DNA from: Acidimicrobiaceae bacterium
Lineage (GTDB): Bacteria > Actinomycetota > Acidimicrobiia > Acidimicrobiales > RAAP-2
Reading direction: 5' to 3'
NCBI GenBank assembly: GCA_025350565.1
Contig: JANXXO010000033.1
Location: 1-39,318 of the forward strand
DNA: 39,318 nucleotides
Within the stretch, counting starts at the first letter, position 1. Each line of letters starts with the position of its first letter. Below, one piece after another: positions 9,209 to 17,264 of this stretch. The position numbers and the translations under genes were made by a program. Below the pieces are notes generated by a model. The model made no database searches, was not told where the DNA came from, and saw only the letters and a list, made by a program, of their open reading frames with translations.

Positions 9209-10249
9209 TTAGACCAGGCCACCACCACGAGGCACGATGCCCAAGTGATGGAAGGCCCGCTCGGTGGCAATACGACCACGGGGCGTGCGAATCAAAAGAC
9301 CTTCACGAAGGAGAAAGGGCTCGTAGGCATCCTCGATGGTGGACGGCTCTTCACCACAGGCGTGCGCCAAGGTCGTGAGCCCCACGGGCTGGGCCGCGAA
9401 CTGGCGACACAGCAGACCGAGGATCCGGCGGTCAATCTTGTCGAGTCCAAATTCGTCCACGCCAAAAAGGGCCAGACCTTCGCGGGCCACCTCGTCGTTG
9501 ACAACGTCTAGTCCCGCGACGGCGGCGAAGTCGCGCACTCGTCGAAGCAGTCGGTTGGCAATGCGCGGCGTACCGCGACTGCGCCCGGCAATGATGGCGG
9601 GCGCGTCATCCTTCAAGGTGACGTGGAGTAAACCGGCCGAGCGACTCACGATCACCGTCAGTTCGTCCACGTCGTAGAGGTCCAACTGTCCCACGAAGCC
9701 AAAGCGGTCGCGTAGGGGCGCCGCCACCAGTCCGGTGCGCGTGGTCGCGCCGACCAAGGTGAAGTTGGGTAGGTCCAAACGGATGGCGCGCGCGGAGGGA
9801 CCTCGGCCAATCATGACGTCCAAACGACGATCCTCCATGGCCGGATAGAGGATCTCCTCGACGCCCCTTGAAAGACGGTGGATCTCGTCGACGAACAACA
9901 CGTCGCCGTCTTGGAGATCGGTGAGCAGCGCCGCGAGGTCGCCCGGTCGTGAGAGCACTGGTCCCGAGGTGATGCGCAGGCCGGCGCCCATTTCACTCGC
10001 CACGATGCTCGCGAGCGAGGTCTTACCCAGACCCGGAGGTCCCGCGAACAAGAGGTGATCGGCCGTCTGGTTCCTGGCTTTGGCCGATCCGAGCACAATC
10101 TCGAGATGGCGAACGAGCTCTCGTTGTCCGACGAACTCTCCCAAAGTGCTCGGTCGAAGCGAGACCTCGGCGCGTCGGTCCGTCTCGTCGGCCACGGGCG
10201 CCACGACGTTGCGCGTCAATTGCTCTACGTCAATCTCGTGGCGACTCAT
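9209..10249 (-). CDS. ruvB: Holliday junction branch migration ATPase RuvB
   Basis: AAA+ motor that drives branch migration of Holliday junctions with RuvA. The 346-residue protein shows Walker A GPPGLGKTS (70-78), Walker B DEIHRL (121-126), the sensor GATTRTGL, and a C-terminal winged-helix domain with LLIRTPRGRIATERAFHHLG. Its ATG at 10249 overlaps the ruvA stop as ATGA. The ruvC-ruvA-ruvB order matches mycobacteria. Confidence 0.98.
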   Translation of the reverse strand: MSRHEIDVEQLTRNVVAPVADETDRRAEVSLRPSTLGEFVGQRELVRHLEIVLGSAKARNQTADHLLFAGPPGLGKTSLASIVASEMGAGLRITSGPVLSRPGDLAALLTDLQDGDVLFVDEIHRLSRGVEEILYPAMEDRRLDVMIGRGPSARAIRLDLPNFTLVGATTRTGLVAAPLRDRFGFVGQLDLYDVDELTVIVSRSAGLLHVTLKDDAPAIIAGRSRGTPRIANRLLRRVRDFAAVAGLDVVNDEVAREGLALFGVDEFGLDKIDRRILGLLCRQFAAQPVGLTTLAHACGEEPSTIEDAYEPFLLREGLLIRTPRGRIATERAFHHLGIVPRGGGLV

Positions 10250-10818
10250 TGACGCCTCAGGAGTTGGAGCGCCTGGCGAAGCGCCGCACCCTCGTCGTCG
10301 TCGAGGGTGGCGCCCGAGAGCGCGTGGCGTACTTCTTGGGTCGAGTAGCCGAGACCGCGAAGCGCGTCCTCGATGGCGTCGTTCTGCGGGACGGCACTCT
10401 TCGGTGTGGTGTGCAAACCGGTGACCACGACCTTGCCCTTGAGCTCGAGCACGATGCGACTAGCAGTCTTAGGACCAATGCCGGGAATGGTGGCGATCCG
10501 CTTGGCGTCATCGCTCTCGATGGCGCTCGCGAGTTCGTCCGTCGTCATGGTGCGAAGTGCGGCCAGCGCGGTCGATGGTCCCACGCCCGGGGTGACGAGA
10601 AGCAGTTCGAAGAACTCACGGTCGAGGTACGTGCGAAAGCCGTAGAGCACTATTGCGTCGTCGCGAACGGAAGTGAAGATGTATAGCCCCACGACGTCGC
10701 CGATGCGAAAGTCTTCGAGCGTGGCGACATTCACCTCGTAGCCAACGTCGTGGACGTCCAAGACGAGCGCACCACTCTTGTGATGGTGCAACACCTGACC
10801 GTGGAGCCAACCAATCAT
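10246..10818 (-). CDS. ruvA: Holliday junction DNA-binding protein RuvA
   Basis: Tetrameric junction-binding partner of RuvB. The 190-residue protein has an N-terminal OB fold (MIGWLHGQVL, with DVGYEVNV), two helix-hairpin-helix motifs (TPGVGPSTALAAL and IPGIGPKTASRIVLELKGK), and a small C-terminal domain that contacts RuvB (DAIEDALRGLGYSTQEVRHA). The start overlaps the ruvC stop by four bases. Length and motifs are typical. Confidence 0.97.
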   Translation of the reverse strand: MIGWLHGQVLHHHKSGALVLDVHDVGYEVNVATLEDFRIGDVVGLYIFTSVRDDAIVLYGFRTYLDREFFELLLVTPGVGPSTALAALRTMTTDELASAIESDDAKRIATIPGIGPKTASRIVLELKGKVVVTGLHTTPKSAVPQNDAIEDALRGLGYSTQEVRHALSGATLDDDEGAALRQALQLLRRQ

Positions 10819-11327
10819 GCGTGACTCTCCAGTGGGTACTTCTGTTCACTGCGCAGCACCATGAAATAAGTGATGGCGAGGGCCAACGCGTCGGCGGCGT
10901 CAGCCGGTTTGGGAATGTCGGCCAATCCACACAGTCGCGCCACCATGCCCTGCACTTGGAGTTTGCTCGCGGCGCCGTAGCCGGTGACCGCCAACTTCAC
11001 CTCTTGGGCGTTGAACTGACGCACGGGAAGGTCGATCGCCGCCGCTAGGGCCACCGCCACGCCGCTCGCTTGAGCGACCGGGATAGCGGTCTTGGCGTTT
11101 CGTTGGTAGAAGACCCGCTCGACCACCACGGCGTCGGGCTTGGTCTCGTCGAGGAGTTGACGTAGTTCCACGAGGATCTGACCCAGTCGGAGTTCAACGG
11201 CGATCTCGTGGTCGGTCTCGATGGTCCCGGCACGAATCGCGCGGAAGGTTTCCACGCCGTGGAAGGATCCTTCGACCAGTCCGTAGCCGCATCGGGTCAG
11301 GCCGGGGTCAATTCCGAGTACGAACAT
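10815..11327 (-). CDS. ruvC: Crossover junction endodeoxyribonuclease RuvC
   Basis: Resolves Holliday junctions by paired nicking. The 170-residue protein begins FVLGIDPGLTRCGYG with the catalytic Asp at residue 7, then has the second acidic site in VVVERVFYQRN and the C-terminal acidic pair in PADAADALALAI. The gene heads the ruvCAB run. TACTAT lies seven bases before its ATG at 11327 and no ribosome-binding site is seen, so it may be transcribed as a leaderless mRNA. Confidence 0.97.
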   Translation of the reverse strand: MFVLGIDPGLTRCGYGLVEGSFHGVETFRAIRAGTIETDHEIAVELRLGQILVELRQLLDETKPDAVVVERVFYQRNAKTAIPVAQASGVAVALAAAIDLPVRQFNAQEVKLAVTGYGAASKLQVQGMVARLCGLADIPKPADAADALALAITYFMVLRSEQKYPLESHA

Positions 11328-11334
11328 ACGTTCG

Positions 11335-11340
11335 ATAGTA
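11335..11340 (-). promoter_or_regulatory. Candidate -10 element for leaderless ruvC
   Basis: On the minus strand this reads TACTAT, followed by seven bases and the ruvC ATG. It lies in the 40-base gap after yebC. A -35 element was not recognised. Confidence 0.45.
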
Positions 11341-11367
11341 CTCCGCGCAGATCGAAATACCCGGGAA

Positions 11368-12117
11368 TTACCCCTCGTAGGCCGCCAAGATCTCGTCGGC
11401 GATATCGAAGTTGGAAAAGACGTTCTGCACGTCGTCGTGGTCGTCGATGGCGTCCATGAGGCGCAGAATCTTCTTCGCTTCCGTATCCGAGTCGACCGGA
11501 ATGAGGTTTTGGGGCACCAAGGTCAGTTCGGTGCTCAGTACCTTTGCGCCTTTGCCTTCGAGGGCGTCGCGTACCTTGCCCACGTCGTGGGGCTCGGTGG
11601 TGACGGTGAAATTAGCCCCGTTGGCCTCGAAGTTCTCGCCGCCCGCGTCCATGACCCATTCGAGTAATTGGTCCTCGTCAATGGGTCCGGCGACTTCGAT
11701 CACCCCTTTGCGGTCGAACTGCCACGACACGGCCCCCGGCTCGGCGATGGTGCCGCCGTTACGCGCGAAGACGTGTTTAATCTCGGCGCTGGTGCGGTTG
11801 CGATTGTCAGTCAAGGTCTCGACGATGACCGCCACGCCGTCGGGGCCGTAGCCCTCGTAGCTGATGGCCTCGTAGCGAACGCCTTCCAACTCACCGGTTC
11901 CGCGTTTGATGGCGCGCTCAATCGTGTCGAGCGGGACGGACGCTTCGCGGGCTTTTTGGTACATGGTGCGAAGCGACGCGTTGGTGTCGATGTCGCTGCC
12001 GCCTTCGCGCGCGGCTACTTCCACCTGGCGGATGAGTTTGGCGAAGACCTTGGCTCGGGCGCTATCTTTGGCGCCCTTACGGTGCTTGGTCGTTGCCCAC
12101 TTCGAATGACCGGACAT
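11368..12117 (-). CDS. yebC: YebC/PmpR/TACO1-family protein
   Basis: Conserved cytosolic protein of the YebC/TACO1 family, variously described as a transcriptional regulator or a translation factor that helps ribosomes at difficult sequences such as proline stretches. The 249-residue protein begins with the family signature MSGHSKWATTKHRKGAKDSA and carries RNRTSAEIKHVFARNGG in the middle domain. The start is supported by AGGAGGAACC just before the ATG. It sits upstream of ruvC, as in many bacteria. The function in this organism cannot be read from sequence. Confidence 0.95.
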   Translation of the reverse strand: MSGHSKWATTKHRKGAKDSARAKVFAKLIRQVEVAAREGGSDIDTNASLRTMYQKAREASVPLDTIERAIKRGTGELEGVRYEAISYEGYGPDGVAVIVETLTDNRNRTSAEIKHVFARNGGTIAEPGAVSWQFDRKGVIEVAGPIDEDQLLEWVMDAGGENFEANGANFTVTTEPHDVGKVRDALEGKGAKVLSTELTLVPQNLIPVDSDTEAKKILRLMDAIDDHDDVQNVFSNFDIADEILAAYEG

Positions 12118-12127
12118 GGTTCCTCCT

Positions 12128-12140
12128 GCCCTCTGAGGGC
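12128..12140 (-). repeat. Perfect short palindrome in the yebC leader
   Basis: GCCCTCTGAGGGC is a 6+1+6 palindrome directly upstream of the AGGAGG site of yebC. TAGATT (minus strand) about 20 bases upstream of yebC's leader hairpin could be the -10 element, with TTGTCG 18 bases before it, so the hairpin would lie near the 5' end of the mRNA. A regulatory role is speculative. Confidence 0.4.
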
Positions 12141-12159
12141 CTGTTCAATCTAGCCAACA

Positions 12160-12738
12160 TCACAGCGCGTCGACAAAGAGGCGATGGACGCGGTCGTCGT
12201 TGGTGAGTTCGGGATGGAACGAACAGCCCCACAGCGTTTCGTGGCGCACCAGTACCGGATGATCACCGTCGCCGTGGTCGTGGGAGGCGAGGATTTCGAG
12301 TTCCTCGGACCATGTTTCGATCTTCGGGGCGCGGATGAAGACGCCACGTACCTCGCCCACGCCCTTCACGTCCACGTTCGTCTCGAAACTCGAGATCTGT
12401 CGTCCGTAACCGTTGCGACGCACCGACAAGGGCAAGACGTCGAAACTCCACTGGTCACTTCGACCATCCAATATCTCGTGCGCGAGCAAAATCAGACCGG
12501 CGCAGGTGCCAAAGACGCTCAGCCCGTCGTCAATCCTCTTCGCCAACCCCGGGCGAAGGCCCGAAGTAGTCAACAGGTACGCCATGGTCGTCGACTCGCC
12601 GCCAGGCAGCACGAGGCCATCAAGGTCATCGAGATGGTCGGGCGTTCGCACGGCGACGACGTCGGCCCCCACGCGTTCGAGCATCGAGGTGTGCTCACGC
12701 ACGTCGCCTTGGAGAGCGAGCACGCCAACGCGCGGCAC
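12160..12738 (-). CDS. pdxT: Pyridoxal 5'-phosphate synthase glutaminase subunit PdxT
   Basis: Class I glutaminase that feeds ammonia to PdxS for pyridoxal-phosphate synthesis. The 192-residue protein starts VGVLALQGDVREH, has the oxyanion/substrate loop LPGGESTTM, the nucleophile Cys in FGTCAGLILLA and the His-Glu pair in SFHPELT. The start codon is GTG at 12738, two bases after the pdxS stop; the junction reads TAACCGTG. It forms an operon with pdxS. Confidence 0.97.
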   Translation of the reverse strand: MPRVGVLALQGDVREHTSMLERVGADVVAVRTPDHLDDLDGLVLPGGESTTMAYLLTTSGLRPGLAKRIDDGLSVFGTCAGLILLAHEILDGRSDQWSFDVLPLSVRRNGYGRQISSFETNVDVKGVGEVRGVFIRAPKIETWSEELEILASHDHGDGDHPVLVRHETLWGCSFHPELTNDDRVHRLFVDAL

Positions 12739-12740
12739 GG

Positions 12741-13637
12741 TTACCAGCCGCGCTCGGCGAGACGCTGCTCCAGGGAGGCCGTTTCGATACCCTTCATGGC
12801 GGCGCCCAGGCCGGTGGAGACTTTGGCCACCACGTGCGCGTCGCGGTAGTGCGTGGCCGCTTCGACAATGGCCTTGGCCATGCGCTCGGGGTCGTCACTC
12901 TTGAAGATGCCCGAACCCACGAAAATCGCTTCGGCCCCGAGTTGCAGCACTAGCGACGCGTCCGCTGGCGTGGAGATGCCCCCGGCGCAGAACAGCGGCA
13001 CCGGCAGCTTGCCGGTCGTGGCCACTTCTTGGACGAGCGCCAAGGGCGCCTGCAGGTCTTTGGCCAAAGCAAAAAGTTCCGAGGCGTCGGCCGAGTGCAG
13101 TCGGCGCAGTTGCGCGTTGATGGTGCGGAGGTGACGGACGGCTTCGACCACGTTGCCGGTGCCGGCCTCGCCCTTGGAACGAATGAGACAGGCCCCTTCG
13201 CCAATGCGTCGCAGGGCCTCGCCGAGGTTGGTCGCTCCACACACGAAGGGAACCGTGAAGGCCCACTTGTCGATGTGGTGCTCTTCGTCGGCCGGCGTCA
13301 GGACTTCGGACTCGTCGATGTAGTCAACGTCGAGCGCCTCGAGGATTTGGGCTTCGGCGAAGTGACCAATGCGGGCCTTGGCCATGACGGGTATCGTGAC
13401 CGCCGCTTGAATCTCGTGGATCATCTCGGGGTCGCTCATGCGAGCCACTCCCCCATCACGGCGGATATCCGACGGCACGCGCTCCAACGCCATCACCGCG
13501 ACGGCACCGGAGTCTTCGGCGATCCTCGCCTGTTCGGGGTTGACCACGTCCATGATGACGCCGCCGCGCAGCATGTCGGCCAGACCTCGCTTGACGAGGG
13601 CCGAGCCAATGGTTGAGGGGTCGTGGGTAGAACTCAT
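12741..13637 (-). CDS. pdxS: Pyridoxal 5'-phosphate synthase lyase subunit PdxS
   Basis: Condenses ribose 5-phosphate, glyceraldehyde 3-phosphate and ammonia from PdxT into pyridoxal phosphate; it forms a dodecamer. The 298-residue protein shows the family regions [58 protein letters not shown] (catalytic lysines in these) and [13 protein letters not shown]. The ATG at 13637 lacks a ribosome-binding site but has TAGGAT six bases upstream, suggesting a leaderless start. pdxT follows by two bases. Confidence 0.98.
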   Translation of the reverse strand: MSSTHDPSTIGSALVKRGLADMLRGGVIMDVVNPEQARIAEDSGAVAVMALERVPSDIRRDGGVARMSDPEMIHEIQAAVTIPVMAKARIGHFAEAQILEALDVDYIDESEVLTPADEEHHIDKWAFTVPFVCGATNLGEALRRIGEGACLIRSKGEAGTGNVVEAVRHLRTINAQLRRLHSADASELFALAKDLQAPLALVQEVATTGKLPVPLFCAGGISTPADASLVLQLGAEAIFVGSGIFKSDDPERMAKAIVEAATHYRDAHVVAKVSTGLGAAMKGIETASLEQRLAERGW

Positions 13638-13643
13638 AGAGCA

Positions 13644-13649
13644 ATCCTA
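13644..13649 (-). promoter_or_regulatory. Candidate -10 element for leaderless pdxS
   Basis: Minus-strand TAGGAT, then TGCTCT, then the pdxS ATG. The six-base spacing places transcription start at the start codon. No clear -35 element. Confidence 0.5.
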
Positions 13650-13660
13650 CCGGCCGATTC

Positions 13661-14563
13661 CTACCATTCCTCTAAGGCGAGCGCGCGGAGTTCCACGTCG
13701 TCGAGGTCGCCGAGGTCGCTACCCGGACGGTCGCTCCACAGGTCGAACCAAATCCAGCGCCAATTGGCGTAGGTCGACGTCGCGAAGAAGGAGTCGTTCG
13801 CCAGCACTTGGCTCGCGCACTTGTGCAGGGCGCCGGCCAGTCCCAAGGGATAGCGAATGGCCGCGGCGGCGACCTCGTCGGCCCGGTACGCCAGACCAAC
13901 GCCGGCGAGCGTCGCGCGGCTCTCGTCACTCGCCGAGGCCACGGCGGCGACACTTTCTCGCGACAACAGTCCGAGTCGATGACGGGCCAGGCAGTGCGCC
14001 ACCACGCCTTCGAGTTCAATGAGTTCGAAATCGCGCATCACCGCGTCGGTCACGAAGAACGACAGTCCGGTGCCACTCGGCACCAGGGCGGCGTTATAGC
14101 CTGGGTCGGCCACCACGTACGTCTGGACCGTATCGACGCCGAAGGTCGCGGCTAATCGGTCGAGCACGGTCGAGAGCCGCAGTCGGTCGGTCGCCGTGCC
14201 GCCGGCCTTGAACTGGTCCATCACGAGATTGCCCAGCGCGAGGCCGCGGTCCTCGTAACGCACGAGGGCGCGTCGTAGATCCCAGACGTAGAGAGCGACG
14301 ACGAGAAGACCAATGACCGGCAGCCAAGGGGCGACCATCACGCCCACGAAGAGCGCGAGGACCACCACCGCGACCAGCACGGATTGGGGAATCTTCTTGC
14401 GCAGAGCGAAGCGGCGCACCACTTTTTGGTTGGCGCTGCGCTCGGACGCGGTGGGCGAATAGGGACTTTGCCAAGTGGGATCGAGGACGGGAGCGACGTA
14501 ATGCGGGGTGCGGTCCCGCGAGTTATTCGACCGGCGCGCGCGCGATCGCTGTTTAGTGGCCAC
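13661..14563 (-). CDS. Membrane-anchored M48-like protein with a degenerate zinc site (probable pseudopeptidase)
   Basis: A 300-residue protein with a basic, Ser/Arg-rich cytosolic N-terminus, two closely spaced membrane helices (about 61-77 and 80-94), then a domain resembling the soluble part of M48 (HtpX-like) peptidases: VADPGYNAALVPSGTGLSFF, DFELIELEGVVAHCLARH. In active members the last segment reads AHExxH. Here His190 remains but the Glu is Cys191 and the second His is Arg194. The downstream acidic ligand before the Ala-Asp pair (YRADEVAAAA) also appears absent. Peptidase activity is therefore unlikely. The start is GTG at 14563 with TAGCCT six bases upstream, so it is probably leaderless. 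It lies between pimA and pdxS. The fold assignment is my reading of motifs, not a search. Confidence 0.75.
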   Translation of the reverse strand: MATKQRSRARRSNNSRDRTPHYVAPVLDPTWQSPYSPTASERSANQKVVRRFALRKKIPQSVLVAVVVLALFVGVMVAPWLPVIGLLVVALYVWDLRRALVRYEDRGLALGNLVMDQFKAGGTATDRLRLSTVLDRLAATFGVDTVQTYVVADPGYNAALVPSGTGLSFFVTDAVMRDFELIELEGVVAHCLARHRLGLLSRESVAAVASASDESRATLAGVGLAYRADEVAAAAIRYPLGLAGALHKCASQVLANDSFFATSTYANWRWIWFDLWSDRPGSDLGDLDDVELRALALEEW

Positions 14564-14569
14564 GACGCA

Positions 14570-14575
14570 AGGCTA
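14570..14575 (-). promoter_or_regulatory. Candidate -10 element for the leaderless M48-like gene
   Basis: Minus-strand TAGCCT followed by six bases and the GTG start at 14563. It overlaps the stop codon of pimA, so this gene may be transcribed both from here and by read-through. Confidence 0.45.
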
Positions 14576-15673
14576 CCGGACGGGCGAAAATTGGTCGCGC
14601 GCTCGTACGTAGAGGTCTTCGTAGGCCTCCACCAATCGCGTCATCGACCACTGTTCGGCGTGCGCCTTGGCGGCCGACACCGTGAGGGGTGTCTCAGTCG
14701 CCAGGGCCGTTTCGATGGCCGCTTCGAGCGCAAGGTCGTTACCCGCTTCGAACAAGGTAGCGAACCCACCGACGGCTTCGCGGTATCCGGCGATGTCACT
14801 CGCCACCACGCTCGTCTCACTGGCCATGGCTTCGAGGAGGATGAGTCCGAAACTCTCGCCGCGCGTGGCCGGGGCCACCAGCAGGTGGGCGCGCCGCAAC
14901 CAAGCGCGCTTGTCGTCGTCACTGGGCGCGCCCACGAAGGTGATCAGGTCGTCGCCGGCGCCGAGCGTGGTGAGGGCGCCGCGTTCGGGACCGTCGCCGA
15001 GGATCACCAAACGCCAGCGCTGCGCGCCCTTCGCGTTGTGCGCCCTCACGGCGTTGATGGCGTGCGCGACGCCCTTGCGTTCTTCGAGTCGTCCGAGTGC
15101 GACAATGATCACTTCATCGGAGCGGAGTCGCGGCGTCGCGACGAATCGGTCCATCTCAAATCCGTTGAAGAGCACCTCGGGGCGAAGTCCACTGGCCGTG
15201 GAAGCAGTCGCGGCGGCGGCGGCGCTGACGGCGACCGCCACGTCTATACCTTTGGCCAGTTGTCGTCGCAGCGGTCCGGTGAGGGTGACGGCTGGCCCGG
15301 CGCCGCTGCGGTGGAAGGTGGCCACGGTCGCACCCTGGTGGGCGCGAAGGGCCGAGTACCCGAGCAGTGGGGCGAAGGGCTCGTGGTAGTGGACCACGTC
15401 GGGCCGGAAGGTGCGAATGCGTTCGTGCGCTGCGCGCGAGGCCCACGGCGACAAAGTGAGCGGCGCCCTGGAGCCGTTGGCCGGCAGGGACAGCAGGGGG
15501 CCGAATCGGGCCACCACGGCCGGCGTGTCGTACCGCGTGGTGTCGCGGACGTTGGGTGCGACGATCATGACGTGATGGCCGCGGCGCTCGAGCTCGCGAC
15601 TCATGGCCAAGGTCTGTTCTTGCACCCCGCCGTAGACCGACAACGCGTACGGCGACACCAGCGCGACGCGCAT
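14573..15673 (-). CDS. pimA: Phosphatidylinositol mannosyltransferase PimA-like (GT4)
   Basis: Predicted to transfer mannose from GDP-mannose to phosphatidylinositol, the first step to PI-mannosides, at the inner face of the membrane. The 366-residue GT-B protein begins MRVALVSPYALSVYGGVQEQ (nucleotide/acceptor glycine loop), has DVVHYHEPFAPLLGY, VALGRLEERKG, and the GT4 E-x7-E motif in GESFGLILLEAMASE. The frame is open for another 100 codons upstream, but that part overlaps the acyltransferase and is Arg/Pro-rich frame shadow; the ATG at 15673 shares one base with the preceding stop (TGATG). Position after pgsA and the acyltransferase matches the mycobacterial PI-mannoside cluster, which supports PimA over other GT4 enzymes. 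Confidence 0.88.
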   Translation of the reverse strand: MRVALVSPYALSVYGGVQEQTLAMSRELERRGHHVMIVAPNVRDTTRYDTPAVVARFGPLLSLPANGSRAPLTLSPWASRAAHERIRTFRPDVVHYHEPFAPLLGYSALRAHQGATVATFHRSGAGPAVTLTGPLRRQLAKGIDVAVAVSAAAAATASTASGLRPEVLFNGFEMDRFVATPRLRSDEVIIVALGRLEERKGVAHAINAVRAHNAKGAQRWRLVILGDGPERGALTTLGAGDDLITFVGAPSDDDKRAWLRRAHLLVAPATRGESFGLILLEAMASETSVVASDIAGYREAVGGFATLFEAGNDLALEAAIETALATETPLTVSAAKAHAEQWSMTRLVEAYEDLYVRARDQFSPVR

Positions 15674-16554
15674 CAGTTGAATCGAGGCTGTAAGACGTGC
15701 CACTGTTCGGGGGCGCGTTGGATAAGTCCTTCGAGTTCGTGGGCCACGGCCTGGGTCACGCGCGTGACGTCTTCGCGGAGTCGGGCGGTGCGCGTAGTGT
15801 CGATGGGGGGTGTGATGACCGCGAAGTGGTCGCGTCCCGGGCCGGAGTAACAGGCCGCCGCGACCAGGGTCGCTCCGGTGCGTAACGCCATGGTCGCGGG
15901 ACCGGCCGCCATGGTGACGCTCTCGCCGAAGAACTGAACCTCGATGCCGTTTCCCTGGAGGTCGCGGTCGCACAGCAGTCCCACCACGCCGCCCTGCTTC
16001 AAGGTCGTGAGCAGCACCGTACCGGCGTGCTCGTCGAGTGGCTCGATACGGATACCGATCGATTCACGTTTGGCCTTGAACCAGGCGAAGAGTTCGGGCG
16101 GTTCCAGCTCTTCGGCGACGGCCGTCATGCCGAGGCCCAAGGAATTGAGGAACGATCCGCCCCACTCCCAACTGCCCACGTGCGGCAAGGCAATGATGGT
16201 TCCCTGACCGCGGTCGCGGGCCTCGTAGAGGTACTCCAGTCCCTCACCAATCTTGAATCGCCGAAAGACCTTGCGTGGGGCGAGACCCGGAAGTTTCGCG
16301 CCCTCGGCCCAGTACTGGCCGTAGCTCGCGAACCCCCGGGTCACGAAATGATCGAGGAGGGCCGGGTCAAGTGCGCTGTCGGGAGCGGCCAGGGCGTGGG
16401 CGAGATTGGTGCGCAGGTGGCCACGCGCGCTCGCGCTTCGACGACCATAGAGACCCGCGAGCCTTCGAGCGAGCGCCAGGTCCAGCGACTCGGGCAGCAG
16501 CTCCATGGCGCCGCCCACGGTCTTGAAGAGTGCGACGCGCCCCTTGCCGGCCAC
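15673..16554 (-). CDS. Lysophospholipid acyltransferase-family protein, PatA-like (PI-mannoside acyltransferase)
   Basis: A 293-residue member of the HtrB/LpxL-like acyltransferase family. In mycobacteria the gene at this place, PatA, acylates the mannose of PIM. The catalytic H-x4-E motif is seen in LPHVGSWEWGG, and later conserved regions GVVGLLCDRDLQGNGIEVQF and GATLVAAACY follow; the protein ends EQWHVLQPRF, typical of the family. The GTG start at 16554 is two bases after the pgsA stop (TAACCGTG). An ATG at residue 17 is an alternative. Acyl acceptor is inferred from gene context. Confidence 0.88.
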   Translation of the reverse strand: MAGKGRVALFKTVGGAMELLPESLDLALARRLAGLYGRRSASARGHLRTNLAHALAAPDSALDPALLDHFVTRGFASYGQYWAEGAKLPGLAPRKVFRRFKIGEGLEYLYEARDRGQGTIIALPHVGSWEWGGSFLNSLGLGMTAVAEELEPPELFAWFKAKRESIGIRIEPLDEHAGTVLLTTLKQGGVVGLLCDRDLQGNGIEVQFFGESVTMAAGPATMALRTGATLVAAACYSGPGRDHFAVITPPIDTTRTARLREDVTRVTQAVAHELEGLIQRAPEQWHVLQPRFN

Positions 16555-16556
16555 GG

Positions 16557-17222
16557 TTACGGGCGCGAGGTGCGACTCAGCCCTCGGCGTAGCCGGGTGC
16601 TGTGGTGGTGAATGCGACCGGCCTGCATCATTGGCGGATCAGGACTGGCGGCGATCTTCCAGATTCGCCAGAACCGGCCCGCGGCGGTCATGAAGGTGAG
16701 GACCAGCAAGAGCCACAGCACGGGAATGAAGATGGGCTTGGCGAGCATGCCAATGCCGAGCAGGATCATCCGTTCGGCCCGCTCCATGAGGCCACCCTTG
16801 GCGGCGAGGCCGAGACTCTCGGCCTTCGAGCGCTGGTAGGAGATCATGAAGGTGGTGGTGACAATGGCGAAGGGCAGTAAGACCAACTGCCCGTGGTGAT
16901 GGGCCGTGAGGTAGTACGCCACACCGCCTAAGAGCAGGGCGTCGGTAATGCGGTCAATAACCGAATCGAAAAAGGCGCCACGCTGACTGGCGCGCTTAGA
17001 GGCCTTGGCGACCGGGCCATCGAAGAGGTCGTGAAAGCCCGTCAAGGTGAGCAGCACCGCGGCGATCCAAAAGTGACCGACGGCGATCATGAAGGCCGTG
17101 GCGATGTAGAAGACCAGTCCCGAAAAGGTCAGCACGTCGGCCGAAAAGCCGATGCGCACCAGCCAACGACCGGTCGGCAGCGTCACCGTTTCTACCGATT
17201 TCCTAAAGTTTCCGTCGAGCAT
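16557..17222 (-). CDS. pgsA: CDP-alcohol phosphatidyltransferase, probable phosphatidylinositol phosphate synthase
   Basis: Integral membrane enzyme that would join CDP-diacylglycerol to inositol phosphate, feeding the PimA step next door. The 221-residue protein has about six membrane helices. The family motif D-x2-DG-x2-AR-x8-G-x3-D-x3-D is present with D65, D68, G69, A72, G82, D86 and D90, but the usual Arg is Lys73 (DGPVAK). The start at 17222 has a clear GGAGGATCA ribosome-binding site. Substrate is inferred from the neighbouring pimA/patA genes and the conserved order with mycobacteria; glycerol phosphate as acceptor is the main alternative. Confidence 0.88.
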   Translation of the reverse strand: MLDGNFRKSVETVTLPTGRWLVRIGFSADVLTFSGLVFYIATAFMIAVGHFWIAAVLLTLTGFHDLFDGPVAKASKRASQRGAFFDSVIDRITDALLLGGVAYYLTAHHHGQLVLLPFAIVTTTFMISYQRSKAESLGLAAKGGLMERAERMILLGIGMLAKPIFIPVLWLLLVLTFMTAAGRFWRIWKIAASPDPPMMQAGRIHHHSTRLRRGLSRTSRP

Positions 17223-17264
17223 TGATCCTCCGGATCTTCCTCTAAAGTCTACCGAACGAGTCGA

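Noticed and set aside
14384..15850. A 488-codon open frame on the plus strand antisense to pimA and the M48-like gene
   Set aside because: It is a GC-rich frame shadow: the product is Arg/Gly/His-rich with no motifs, while the opposite strand encodes clear conserved proteins.
15674..15973. A 100-residue N-terminal extension of PimA
   Set aside because: The extension lies inside the acyltransferase gene in another frame and is Arg/Pro/His-rich; the family N-terminus begins at 15673.
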